In this document: positions 32,167 through 42,600 of the stretch, piece by piece
How positions within the stretch are numbered: position 1 is the first letter of the stretch
Layout: the number at the start of each line of letters is the position of its first letter
Origin: an uncultured Muribaculaceae bacterium
GTDB taxonomy: Bacteria; Bacteroidota; Bacteroidia; Bacteroidales; Muribaculaceae
Assembly: GCA_910577315.1 (NCBI GenBank)
Contig: CAJTME010000008.1
Coordinates: 62,001 to 126,000, forward strand
Direction: 5' to 3'
DNA length: 64,000 bases
Translations under genes and position numbers: made by a program
The notes under the pieces: generated by a model
What the model saw: the letters and a program-made list of their open reading frames with translations, nothing else
The model's database searches: none
What the model was told of the DNA's origin: nothing

Positions 32167-34566
32167 ATGAAACTGTATAAACAACTTGCCGCAAGCGCTT
32201 TTGCCCTGTTCGCGCTCTACCAGGGCGCCGATGCGGCCGCTCCCTCGGGCTATTACTCGAAATGCGAGGGACTGTACGGAAAATCCCTGCTCTCGGCATT
32301 GAACACCGTCGTCGGCGACCCTGACGTTGTAGGCTACGACGGCCTGTGGAGCCTCTACGGCTCGACCGACCTGCGCGCCGACGGCTCGGTGTGGGACATG
32401 TATTCCACCAAGAGCTGGAGGTTAAAGACCAATCAGTGCGGCAACTACAAGAACGTGGGCGACTGCTACAACCGCGAGCACTCCTTCCCCAAAAGCTGGT
32501 TCAACGAAGCGTCGCCGATGAAGTCCGACGCCTTCCACGTCTATCCAACCGACGGCAAGGTCAACGGCCAGCGCAGCAACCATCCCTACGGCGAATGTGA
32601 GGGCGGCACCACCCTCCCCGGCTCGGGCAACGTCAAGGCCCTCGGCCGCCTGGGCAATTCCACCTTCCCCGGCTACTCGGGCACGGTATTCGAGCCCGAC
32701 GATGAATACAAGGGCGATTTCGCCCGCACATATTTCTACATGGCCGCGGCCTACAACACCCGCATCGCCGGTTTCAGCTCTCCCATGCTCGCAGGCAACT
32801 CCTATCCGGCCTATAAGGACTGGGCCATCGAGCTGCTGCTCAAATGGCATCGCCAGGATCCCGTCAGCTCAAAGGAAACCAACCGTAACGACGCCGTTTA
32901 TGCCGCCCAGGGCAACCGCAACCCCTTCATTGACCATCCCGAACTGGCCGAACACATCTGGGGCGACAGGAAAACCGAGCGCTGGGAACCCGCCGCAAGC
33001 ACCCAGCCCGAGCTCACCCTGCCCGTCAATGGAGCGAACCTCGATTTGGGCGCCACCGTCCCCGGATTTCCCCGCACGGCCACATTCACCGTCAAGGGCG
33101 TCAACCTTGCCGCCAACGTGTCGCTTGCCGTCTCGGGCACCGGCTTCTCGGTGAGCCCCGCCACCATTACCAAGTCGGCCGCCATGGGCGCCGACGGCGC
33201 CGTGGCCACCGTGACGTTCGCCCCCACCTCCGAGGGTTCGTTCACGGGCCGCGTGAGCATCACCTGCGGCAACCTTTCCAAGACCGTCAACCTCTCGGGC
33301 AGCGCTATTGCCAGTCTGCCTGCCGGCCCCGTCAAGGAAATCGGTGACGATTCGTTCGTGGCCGTATGGACCAATGTGGGCGACGCCGATGCCGACGGCC
33401 AATACACCATCGACGTCCGTCGAGCCGGCACCTCGCTGGGCGGTTTCCCCCGCAAGGTCAGCGCCGCCTCCCAGCGCCTCATCGTGGACAACCTCGACCC
33501 GCTGACGACCTATACATATACCGTCAAGTCCGAGCATCTCGTTTCGGACGAGGTGAGCGTGACCACCCTCGCCCCCATCCCCTCGATTGACTTCTATTTT
33601 GACGGCGACCTGATGTTCCAGACACTTGTCGATGAGCCATCGGAAGTGGCCGAACTCGTCGCCGACATCGCCAACATAACCGGCGCCATCACCCTGGAAG
33701 TGGCCGAACCTTTCCAGCTGTCGATGAACAAGACCGACTGGTCCGGCACCGCCGTCATGGACGCCGAGGAAGACCGCGTGTATGTCCGCGCCCTGTCCTC
33801 AACCCCCGGCACCTTCCACGCCACCCTCGTCGCCACTGCCGGCGATTACGTTAACGACGACGTGGAGCTCTCCGCCGTAGTCTCCGCCACCACTGGCCTG
33901 TTTGAGGATTTCGAGGCCGACGCCACCGGCATGGGTACATATAAGCCCGCAATCATCTACCAGGGCACCGGCGCGAAATGGAAATTCAGCGACGCCGGCA
34001 TGTGGGCCGGCGACGATGACCACTCGGGCTCGCAGTCGGTGCGCATGGGCAAGACCGCGGCCTCGTGCATCGAAATGGCCGAGGATTGCGAGACAGGTCT
34101 CGGCGTGGTGTCCCTGTGGACCATGGTATACAGTTCGGACAGCGAGTTCGCCTACGAACTTGAATACTCCACCGACGGCGGGTCGACATGGACCTCGGCC
34201 GGCTCGGCAAAAATCAACTCGCGCGAATACACTCGGCAGACCTTTACCGTAAATGCCGCCGGCCCCGCACGTCTCCGTGTCCGCCAGACCTCGGGCAAGC
34301 GCTTCAACATCGACGACATCGAGGCCACGGCCTACAGCTCGCTCGTGCCCGACTTCGCCGCCGACTATCACCGCTGGGATGCTTACTGCCTCGGCGGGAA
34401 CCTCGTGGTCGAGGCCTCGGAGGCTGTGGAAGCTCGCGTCTACTGCATCGACGGCACCGAAGTTTTCACAGGCCGCATCGCCGAAGGCACCACCTCGATC
34501 AACGTCGCCCCCGGTCTTTACATCGTGGCCGTCGACGACTTCACCCGCCGCGTTCTCGTTAAATAA
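32167..34566 (+). CDS. secreted endonuclease I family protein with T9SS sorting domain
   Basis: The 799-residue product has a signal peptide (to about residue 24) and an Endonuclease_1 (EndA/Vvn-type) domain at about 27-270. Its catalytic block is CYNREHSFPKSWF (His105), followed by HVYPTDGKVNGQRSNHPYGE. Ig-like and fibronectin-like modules (about 280-560) and a jelly-roll-like region (about 570-725) follow. The end (VYCIDGTEVF...VAPGLYIVAVD...RRVLVK) is a type IX secretion tail. It is expected to degrade DNA at the cell surface or outside the cell. The stop codon lies in a 13-bp tandem duplication. Confidence 0.92.
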   Translation: MKLYKQLAASAFALFALYQGADAAAPSGYYSKCEGLYGKSLLSALNTVVGDPDVVGYDGLWSLYGSTDLRADGSVWDMYSTKSWRLKTNQCGNYKNVGDCYNREHSFPKSWFNEASPMKSDAFHVYPTDGKVNGQRSNHPYGECEGGTTLPGSGNVKALGRLGNSTFPGYSGTVFEPDDEYKGDFARTYFYMAAAYNTRIAGFSSPMLAGNSYPAYKDWAIELLLKWHRQDPVSSKETNRNDAVYAAQGNRNPFIDHPELAEHIWGDRKTERWEPAASTQPELTLPVNGANLDLGATVPGFPRTATFTVKGVNLAANVSLAVSGTGFSVSPATITKSAAMGADGAVATVTFAPTSEGSFTGRVSITCGNLSKTVNLSGSAIASLPAGPVKEIGDDSFVAVWTNVGDADADGQYTIDVRRAGTSLGGFPRKVSAASQRLIVDNLDPLTTYTYTVKSEHLVSDEVSVTTLAPIPSIDFYFDGDLMFQTLVDEPSEVAELVADIANITGAITLEVAEPFQLSMNKTDWSGTAVMDAEEDRVYVRALSSTPGTFHATLVATAGDYVNDDVELSAVVSATTGLFEDFEADATGMGTYKPAIIYQGTGAKWKFSDAGMWAGDDDHSGSQSVRMGKTAASCIEMAEDCETGLGVVSLWTMVYSSDSEFAYELEYSTDGGSTWTSAGSAKINSREYTRQTFTVNAAGPARLRVRQTSGKRFNIDDIEATAYSSLVPDFAADYHRWDAYCLGGNLVVEASEAVEARVYCIDGTEVFTGRIAEGTTSINVAPGLYIVAVDDFTRRVLVK

Positions 34567-34583
34567 TATCGTTAAATAATATC
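34558..34583 (+). repeat. 13-bp tandem duplication over the stop codon
   Basis: GTTAAATAATATC occurs twice in a row (34558-34570, 34571-34583); the first copy encodes the last two residues and the stop of the endonuclease gene. Confidence 0.9.
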
Positions 34584-34594
34584 GAAATTACATA

Positions 34595-34641
34595 AACAAC
34601 GCGTGGAGCCTCAACTTCGGGGCTCCACGCGTTGTTTTAAC
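34595..34641 (+). terminator. terminator after the endonuclease gene
   Basis: A perfect 16-bp stem (34595-34610 with 34621-34636) and a TTTT end. The remainder of the 354-base gap to 34921 is AT-rich upstream region of the next gene; no convincing TAnnTTTG box was found there. Confidence 0.85.
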
Positions 34642-34920
34642 AAGTGTGTATTTTCCACCTTCCCCGCCAGGCCGGAAAAACAAAATGCAACTACTCTCAC
34701 GAGCCGTTGCATCTCTAACCTATGATTCACTTATTGGCCAAAACGGGGAAGAATTTGGCCGTCACAAAGTTACAAAGGTTTTTTTGTTAACGCTAAAAAT
34801 CTTAACATTCTTTATCTCAAATTTGCATCTGTTTGCAGTGGGATGGCCGCCACTTTACATCCCCTGCACAATATTTTGTGCCTATGGACGTTATGATTAA
34901 GTATCCAATCATTTCGATAA

Positions 34921-37900
34921 ATGGCGAAATTCTCTCATATCTCTCTTCAGCCTACGTCTCTAATGCGGGTTGTGCTGCTCCTGTCGCTTGTCGTGACGGG
35001 TTTTGTCGCTTATGCCTTCCCCGCTGATTTCTACGCCGCCAACTCAGTGCTTGCCACGGGCAAGTGGGTCAAGATAGGAGTTGAAAAATCAGGCGTTTAC
35101 ATGATTCCGACGGCCACTTTGCGCTCGTGGGGCTTCACTGATCCCTCGAAAGTGCGCGTGCATGGTTACGGAGGACGGCGCATAGCCGACGCAATGACCC
35201 GCGAAGCCTATATCGACGACCTTCCGGCCGTCGCATCCGAACTCATCGACGCCGGCGTCGTGTTCTATGCCGCCGGCCCCGACTCCTGGGAGCTTATCGG
35301 CTCGAGATACCGCGGCCGTCTCAGCCCCTATGCCTCGATGGGATATTATTTCGTGACCGAAGCCCAGGAGGCGGCTCCCGCGGTGCCCCGTTCGGGAAAC
35401 CCCTCCGTGTCAAATCCCGTCACCACGGCCTCGGCCCGGCTGCACCATGAGCGCGAGCTGATGCAGGCCACCGAAATCGGTCCGCTGTTTGTGGGCGAGG
35501 ATTTCCGCAGCCGCCAGTCGCAGACATTCAAATTCTCCACTCCGGGCCGCGTCGCCGGTACCGAGCTGTGGGTGGGCACCCAGTTTGTCCACCGGCACAT
35601 CGGGGCAAGTGCCTCGCTCGTCATATCTGTCGGCGACGAATCGGTCAGCACCTCGGTCAGCTCGACCTCAGACAGCCACTACATCCATGCCTCCGTTTCG
35701 AGTTCGTCGCTCATGTTCAACAACGCGCCGCTCGACGGATTCGACCTTACCCTGAACTACAAACCCACGCGCGTGGTGTATCAGGCCAACCTCGACTATA
35801 TTTCCGTAAACTACACCCGCGCCCTTGACATGCCCGCCGACGGCGTGATGGAATTCTGGTCAAACCGTCCGCAGCTGTCGTTGGGCGATGATGCCGGCAC
35901 CGCACGCGTGTGGGACGTCACCGACCCCACCGACATACAGCAGATGGAGACCGGCCGCGACGGCAACCGCTCGCAGTGGAGCGTGTCGCGTTCGGGCATG
36001 CGCTCGTATGTGGCCTGGCGTCCCGGCGCCAAACTGCCCCAACCCACATTTGTGGGCGAGGTCGCCTCTCAGAACCTGCATGCGCAGGCCGATCCCGTCG
36101 ACATGGTGATTTTTTCGACCGGCGGTTTCCGCTCGGTCGCCGACCGCCTCGCCGACTTCCACCACGATTACGACGGGATGAGTGTCATGGTGGTCGACCC
36201 CGCCGAGGTGTATAATGAGTTTTCCTCGGGTGTGTCCGACGTGTCGGGCATCCGCAAGTACCTCAAGATGCTCTACGACCGCGGCGAGGCCGCCGGCCAC
36301 CGGCTGAAGTATGCCGTGCTGATGGGGCGTCCCACCCACGACCACCGCTGCCTGTCGGCCTCCTCGCCATCTCCGCTCGCCACAGTGCCGTGGTGGGTCG
36401 ACGGTGATGATTCCCACGCGATGAACGATGAGAAGGGTTTCGGTACCGACGATTTCGTCGCAATGCTTGACGACGGGTCGGGAGGCAATATGGGCCTTGA
36501 TGTGCTGCGGGTGGCCGTTGGCCGTATTCCCCTCACCAGTGTCGCCGAAGGGAACCAGTTGGTTGACAAACTTGAACAGTATTCAAGGAAGTCGAAAAAG
36601 ACAGGATGGAAAAACCATGTGCTGGTGCTCACCGACGAAGGCGACAACGGCGCCCACATCACCCAGGGCGAGAGCCTGGCGAACATCATGCTTGAGAGCG
36701 AAGGCCAGCAGCATGTGTTCACCAAGGTGTTCATCGGCTCGTACGTGCGCCAGAACGGCACCTTCCCCGCCGCGCGTCAGGAAATGTACCGCGCGCTCGA
36801 CGATGGAGTGGTGTGGTGGTGCTTTGCCGGCCACGCCAACAATCACTCGTGGACCGGCGACGGCATGCTCACCTATACCGACCTCAACAACCTCTACCTC
36901 CGCAACGTGCCCTTCGTCGTGGCTGCCACCTGCGACTTCCTGCGCTGGGACTGCCCCGTGGAATCGGGCGGTGAAATCATGTATAAGGAACGCAACGGCG
37001 GCGCCATCGGCATGATCAGCGCCACCCGCCCGGTGTATATTTCTGAGAACCGCTATTTCCTCGACGCATTCGCGCGCCATGCTTTTGACTATGACGATGA
37101 CGGGCGCCGCGCGACGGCGGGCGAGGTTTACCGGCGCCTCAAAAACGACATACGCACCACCGGTTCCTCCAAACCCACCTCAAACACCAACCGCCTGCGC
37201 TTCGTCTTCATGGGCGACCCGGCCATGAGGCTCGCCACTCCCGACGATGTCGTCGAGCTGCTCACAATCAACGGCCAGCCAGTCGATCTTGACAGCCAGA
37301 TAACCATCCCCGCGCTGTCGTCGGCCACGTTCACAGGCCGTGTCGTGGCTCCGGACGGAACTCCGCGCAGCTCATTTGACGGCGTTCTCCATCTTGACCT
37401 TTACGACGCCCTCGAATCGCGCGTTTCCGAAGAATTCGACAACTCAGGCAAGACCCTGGTATATGACGTGCAGGGCGACAAACTGTTTGCCGGCTCGGCC
37501 TACGTGAAGAACGGCGAGTTCTCAATCACCGTCCCGATGCCTTCGCAGGTGGCCGACAATTTCCGCCCCGCCATGGTGTCGATGTATGCCTACGCCACCA
37601 ATTCAAACGACGAAGCCGTGGGCGCCAACCGTGAATTCTATGTCTACGGCTTCGAGGAGCCCGAGACGCCCGACACCACCGATCCCGTCATCGACTCGTT
37701 CGTAATCAACCACTCGGGCTTCCGCAGCGGCGATGCCGTCAACGGCTCGCCCATGGCCATCGCCAGCGTGTCTGACAACGTGAGCATAAACCTTTCGACC
37801 GCCGGCGTGGGCCAGCAGATGACCCTCACCCTTGACGAGACCCGCACCTACACCGACGTCGCCTCGTTCTATACCCCCGCCGCCGACGGCAGTCCGTCGG

Positions 37901-38337
37901 GCGTCATCAACTATCCCTTCGAGGATCTCACCGCCGGCGCCCACACCCTGCGCCTGAGGGTGTTCGACACCTCGGGCAACGTGGCCTCGCAGACAATAGA
38001 ATTCTTTGTCGACGACTCGCTCGCGCCCCAGATTTTTGACGTCTACACCGATGCCAATCCCGCTTCCGAGTCGGCCAGCTTCTATGTGCGCCACGACCGT
38101 CCTGAAAACGTTATGGAAGTCACCATAACCGTCTATGACCTGCTGGGCCATCCCGTGTGGACCGCCACCGAGCGCGGCACCAGCGACATGGACGTGTCGT
38201 CGCCGGTCACCTGGGATTTGTGCGACATGGCCGGCCGCCGCGTCACCCGCGGCATATACCTTTACCGCGCCACCGTCACCACCGACAACGCCCACTATGA
38301 GACGGCGTCGCGCCGCATAGCCGTCACCGCCCGATGA
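34921..38337 (+). CDS. porU: PorU-like C25 (gingipain-fold) protein, probable T9SS sortase
   Basis: The 1138-residue product has a signal peptide-like segment (after a 14-residue lead; Met15 at 34963 is an alternative start). The N-terminal barrel is typical of PorU (TGKWVKIGVEKSGVYMI...VRVHGYGG). The C25 catalytic domain (about 400-780) keeps the dyad: FAGHANN (His638) and AATCDF (Cys671), spaced as in gingipains. The end (GRRVTRGIYLYRATV...ASRRIAV) is a sorting-domain-like fold. PorU removes cargo tails and attaches them to the surface lipid. The following genes (rex and a small protein) separate it from a second C25 protein. Confidence 0.82.
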   Translation: MAKFSHISLQPTSLMRVVLLLSLVVTGFVAYAFPADFYAANSVLATGKWVKIGVEKSGVYMIPTATLRSWGFTDPSKVRVHGYGGRRIADAMTREAYIDDLPAVASELIDAGVVFYAAGPDSWELIGSRYRGRLSPYASMGYYFVTEAQEAAPAVPRSGNPSVSNPVTTASARLHHERELMQATEIGPLFVGEDFRSRQSQTFKFSTPGRVAGTELWVGTQFVHRHIGASASLVISVGDESVSTSVSSTSDSHYIHASVSSSSLMFNNAPLDGFDLTLNYKPTRVVYQANLDYISVNYTRALDMPADGVMEFWSNRPQLSLGDDAGTARVWDVTDPTDIQQMETGRDGNRSQWSVSRSGMRSYVAWRPGAKLPQPTFVGEVASQNLHAQADPVDMVIFSTGGFRSVADRLADFHHDYDGMSVMVVDPAEVYNEFSSGVSDVSGIRKYLKMLYDRGEAAGHRLKYAVLMGRPTHDHRCLSASSPSPLATVPWWVDGDDSHAMNDEKGFGTDDFVAMLDDGSGGNMGLDVLRVAVGRIPLTSVAEGNQLVDKLEQYSRKSKKTGWKNHVLVLTDEGDNGAHITQGESLANIMLESEGQQHVFTKVFIGSYVRQNGTFPAARQEMYRALDDGVVWWCFAGHANNHSWTGDGMLTYTDLNNLYLRNVPFVVAATCDFLRWDCPVESGGEIMYKERNGGAIGMISATRPVYISENRYFLDAFARHAFDYDDDGRRATAGEVYRRLKNDIRTTGSSKPTSNTNRLRFVFMGDPAMRLATPDDVVELLTINGQPVDLDSQITIPALSSATFTGRVVAPDGTPRSSFDGVLHLDLYDALESRVSEEFDNSGKTLVYDVQGDKLFAGSAYVKNGEFSITVPMPSQVADNFRPAMVSMYAYATNSNDEAVGANREFYVYGFEEPETPDTTDPVIDSFVINHSGFRSGDAVNGSPMAIASVSDNVSINLSTAGVGQQMTLTLDETRTYTDVASFYTPAADGSPSGVINYPFEDLTAGAHTLRLRVFDTSGNVASQTIEFFVDDSLAPQIFDVYTDANPASESASFYVRHDRPENVMEVTITVYDLLGHPVWTATERGTSDMDVSSPVTWDLCDMAGRRVTRGIYLYRATVTTDNAHYETASRRIAVTAR

Positions 38338-38389
38338 CGCCGGGCGTAAAAACACGTCCCCGATTGACGACTTTCTTCAAAAAAAATCG

Positions 38390-38397
38390 TAACTTTG
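38390..38397 (+). promoter_or_regulatory. -7 box 5 nt before rex
   Basis: TAACTTTG, five bases, then GTG at 38403. It fixes the rex start and predicts a leaderless message. Confidence 0.65.
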
Positions 38398-38402
38398 TAG
38401 CC

Positions 38403-39059
38403 GTGAACGAAAATCGCCTCAACCGACCGCAGGATTTGCTGCCCGAGCCCACGCTCAGGCGGCTGCCTTGGTATTTGGCCTACGTGGCCACGCTGAGGCA
38501 GGAAGGCGTCGAGAACGTGTCGTCGCGCCGGCTGGCCCATGACCTTGCGGTGGACGCATCCCAGATTGCCAAAGACCTGTCGTTCATCAATATAAAAGGC
38601 AAGACGCGTATAGGCTATGACGTCATCGAGCTTGAGGAGGCCCTGCAGAGCTTCCTGGGTTTCGGACGCAGCCACAACGCGCTTATGGCCGGGGTAGGCT
38701 CGCTGGGCGCAGCGCTGATGCGCGACTCGGGGTTGCAGCGTTATGGACTTGATATTGTTGCCGGCATCGATTCTGATCCACGGGTGGCCGGCACAGAGAT
38801 TGCAGGGATTCCAGTATTTTTTCCTAATGAACTTCCGTCGATTGTAAAACGTCTGGATATCCGTATCGGAATCATAGCCGTTCCCGTAGAAGAGGCCCAG
38901 TCGGTCGCCGACCGTCTCGTCGGCGCGGGAATAAAGGCCCTGTGGAATTTCACGCCCCGCCGCATACGTGTCGAGAAGGGAGTGGTGGTCACCAACACCT
39001 CCATCTATTCTCACCTGGCCGTTATGTATAATCGTCTTGGAAATATGGATTTGTCATGA
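38403..39059 (+). CDS. rex: redox-sensing transcriptional repressor Rex (GTG start)
   Basis: The 218-residue protein has an N-terminal winged helix (LRRLPWYLAYVATLRQEG...SSRRLAHDLAVDASQIAKDLSFI) and a Rossmann NAD(H)-binding domain (MAGVGSLGAALM, then GIDSDPRVAGTEIAGIPVF, and NFTPRRI). Rex senses the NADH/NAD+ ratio and represses fermentation and respiration genes. The GTG at 38403 is chosen because the -7 box ends at 38397 and an upstream ATG (38334) would lie before the promoter. It overlaps the next gene by four bases. Confidence 0.93.
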   Translation: MNENRLNRPQDLLPEPTLRRLPWYLAYVATLRQEGVENVSSRRLAHDLAVDASQIAKDLSFINIKGKTRIGYDVIELEEALQSFLGFGRSHNALMAGVGSLGAALMRDSGLQRYGLDIVAGIDSDPRVAGTEIAGIPVFFPNELPSIVKRLDIRIGIIAVPVEEAQSVADRLVGAGIKALWNFTPRRIRVEKGVVVTNTSIYSHLAVMYNRLGNMDLS

Positions 39060-39574
39060 AGATATTACGTATTGATTCTGTTCTGTCGCCGGATGCACCC
39101 GAAGTTGCCATCATGGCCGATTCAGTCATGAGGCCCGACGGGCGCCCCCTGTTCCTTCCCGAAGGCGAATGGGAATGTCAGATTCGTCCCGCCATACGCA
39201 TCGAGAGGCTCGGAAAGGCGATAGGCGAGCAGTTCTCATCACGTTACTACTCACAGTTCACCGCCGTGAACTATCTGCGCAGCCTCGACGGCAAGCCCTG
39301 GCCCGACATGATTGACGACACCGTCGTCGTGGGCGATTACCAGGCCCTGTCTGACCGTCCGCGCACGTTTCAGTTCGATACGCAGTCGGGCGACTGGCTT
39401 TTCGACCGCCCGGCTTTCGACCGGCTGCTCACAGCCCTGTCCCAGCGGACCACATTCAAGACAGGCGACCTCATAATATTGCCCGACGTGCTGATGACAT
39501 ACAGCCCTGATGTGAACATGCAGGTCGCAGTCAGGGTCGACGGGGTGCCATGCCTCCAGTTCGCAATAAAATAA
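39056..39574 (+). CDS. FAH-like small protein, metal ligands apparently lost
   Basis: The 172-residue product matches, by eye, the N-terminal half of Bacteroidetes fumarylacetoacetate hydrolase family proteins: MRPDGRPLFLPEGEW...IRIERLGKAIGEQFSSRYYSQ. In that family this stretch carries two Glu in an ExE and a later Asp that bind the catalytic metal. Here the aligned residues are Gln42, Arg44 and Asn72. The protein is also shorter than the usual 200-odd residues. It is translationally coupled to rex (ATGA overlap), so it may be a non-enzymatic partner. The alignment is from memory. Confidence 0.6.
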   Translation: MKILRIDSVLSPDAPEVAIMADSVMRPDGRPLFLPEGEWECQIRPAIRIERLGKAIGEQFSSRYYSQFTAVNYLRSLDGKPWPDMIDDTVVVGDYQALSDRPRTFQFDTQSGDWLFDRPAFDRLLTALSQRTTFKTGDLIILPDVLMTYSPDVNMQVAVRVDGVPCLQFAIK

Positions 39575-39638
39575 CCAATAAAAAACTTACTTTATCCGCA
39601 ACCAATCCAATACCACAATAAAGCCAATCAAAAAAGCA

Positions 39639-42600
39639 ATGATACGCCGTTTATCCCTCCTTTTTTCTCTCCTGATGGGCCTTTCAGCGACCGTCTCTGC
39701 GCTTCCTGTTTCATATTACGCCTCGTCATCCCGTCTTGCAGGCGGGAACTGGGTCAAGATACGCACCGACAAGGAAGCCATATATCAGTTCACGTATGAC
39801 CAACTCCGTGGAATGGGCTTTTCCAATCCGCAGAAAGTCCAGGTCTACGGTTACGGCGCCCTCACCCTTGTCGGCAACCAGTTCTCGCAGATCACTCCCG
39901 ACGACCTCAAGCCCATCGCCACACGCCACACCGCCGATGGCCGAATCCTGTTTTTCGGCGAGGGCGACGTATGCGTGTCGGGCAACAATGTGAACCGCTC
40001 GAACGCATATTTCACTTACCGCCGTTCGCAAGCCGACAGATATTCATATTATTTCCTGAGCGATGCCGAAGATATCACCTCCCTTCCCATGAGGGCCCAG
40101 GGCGTACAGAAATTCGACAAGAATGGAAATCCCATCGAAACCGCATCGCACCTCCACATCGACTGGCAGGAAGATGAGCTGCAGAACCCGTCGGAAGGCG
40201 GCGTGACGTTCCACGGCAAGAAATATTCGCCCGGCGACCAGGTGCCCTTCAGCTTCCGCATAAAGAACTTCCAGCCTCTTGACAGCACGACGAATTTTGC
40301 CAACGGCTCGTTTGCATACGTGTTCGCCCTCAGCACCCCCGTGATGACATCGCTCAGCGCCTCGGCCAGCAGCAATGTGGACCTGGTCAAGACCTCCGCC
40401 ACCCTCAATTCGCCGGCGGTTGTCTCGGCCAACAGCACCGTTGCCTATGAAAACGCCACCGGCTGGCTCCCCTTCACATCGTCGGATTCCGACCCGCTGC
40501 AGGACTCGGAGGTGACCTTTACCGTCAGCATCCCCACAGCCAATACCGACAAGCTCACTTACACTGCCGCCGACCGCGTCTACCTCACCTATCCACGCGC
40601 CAACGTGCTCGATGCCGAGGATCCATATCTGGTGATGAACCTCATGGACGGCCGCAACTATATGGGCCATTCGTTCGTGTTCGAGGGTGTGATGCCCGGC
40701 GACGTCGAGATGTGGAACATCGACACTCCGACGGCAATCAACTCATATCCCCCCGTATATGATGCCGAGCGAGACCTCACCAAATTCATCCTCGACCGCC
40801 AGTCGTTCCGTGCGGTGGCTTTCAATCCGACTTACACTTTCCCGACTCCCGAGGTTGTGGAATCCGTGGAACCCCAGGACCTCCACGCCGCCTCCACCCC
40901 CGACATGCTTCTCATCACCACCGCCGAGCTCCTTCCCTATGCCGAGAGAATCGCCGCGCTGCACCGCACCTATCAGGACATGGACGTGCTTGTTGTGGAG
41001 CATAACCTGATTTTTAATGAATTCTCGTCGGGCGCACGTTCGTCGATGGCCTACCGCCGCATGGCCAAGATGTTCTATGACCGCGACCCCAAGAAGTTCA
41101 AGCATGTGTTCTTCTTCGGTCCCTCGTCATACGACAACCGCTGCATAGAGGTAACCCAGGCCGACCGCCTGGTAAGCCATCCGCAGCCCGACGCCAAGCA
41201 GAGCAATAACGCCATCCTCAACTATCCCATCGACTCGTTCTTCGGAATGTTGAACGATAAGTTCTCGACCGACAACAGCATCGAGGTTGAGCCCGTTCAG
41301 GTTGCCGTAGGCCGCGTTCCCGCGCTCAACGTCTCCCAGGCTGCCACTTATGTCGACAAGGTGGAGCGCTATTTCAAGAATCCCCTTCCGGCGAAGGCCT
41401 ACGCCCGCACCCTGCTCATCGGCGGCTCTGGCGACAACAACACCCACGGCCGGCACCAGCTTGAGGTGCGCGACACCATGAGCGTCTGCCGCAAGGATTT
41501 CGCGCACACCTACGTTTCGTTTGAACTGCTTCCGCCAAACGGTGTCGGCGAGAGCATCATTGCCGATGCCCTCACCGAGGGTGTGGGCTACATGACGTAC
41601 AGCGGCCACGGTGGTCCCACGTCAATCAACGGCTTCAATGTCACCACCGTTAAATCCCTGCAGTATGACTCGTATCCCTTCGTGATGTTCGCCAGCTGCG
41701 ACCAGTTCGCGTTCGACCGCATGCACGGCGGCCTGGTTGAGGCGATGCTTTTTGAACGCGACGGCGGTGCCCTCGGTGGTTTCGCGGCTGCACGAAGCGT
41801 GTATATCAGCTATAACCAGATGAGCTGTCTGCCGACGGCTGTGGCATATGCCAACGCTAAGCCCGGAGCCGTCTACGGCGACGTGTTCAAGACTGCCCGC
41901 AACAGCGTGATTTCGGGATACAAGGATGGCTCAATCAAGATCAACAGCCCCACTATCGTTTTCCGTAACATGCTGGCCTACAACCTCGCCGGCGACCCGG
42001 CACTCCCCCTGCGTGTGCCTGAGCGCAAGGCTGCCGTCACCAAGATGGGCCAGACAGGCGCCGGCAAGCTGTCGATAGCGCCTTTCGTACCCACCACCGT
42101 CGAGGGCTGCATCTACGGCTCGAACGGTGCGGTGGACGCCTCGTTCAACGGAACTGCCGAAATAACCCTGTATGACGGTGCGCATGATTGCTATATCATG
42201 GGTGTGAAACGTCCTCTGGGCAATAACATGATTCAGGAAAACGACACCATCACCTTCGACAATGATGTGCTGTCGGTTGTGTCGGCCAAGGTTGTCAACG
42301 GCAAGTTCTCGGCTGAGATGTCAGTGCCCAACCCCACGTATCCCGACGGCCTCAGCCGCATGCTGGTGACCGCCACCTCCGACGACGGAACGGGCGCCAT
42401 GGGCACCATGGATAACGTCAAGGTAACCGCCTACGACGAGAATGAAGCCGTGACGGATTTCAAGGCTCCCGTCATCAAGCAATTCTATCTTACCGACGCC
42501 GACAAGGTGCCTGCATCTGAAATCAACGGCTCGGGCTATGTGGTCGCCGTAATCGATCCTACCGCCGAAGGCCTTAACTTCCGCACCGGCACCGTTGCAA

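Noticed and set aside
34646..34900. 84-codon plus-strand frame upstream of the PorU-like gene
   Set aside because: It lies in an AT-rich intergenic region just after a terminator, has no promoter box, and its sequence has no recognisable feature.
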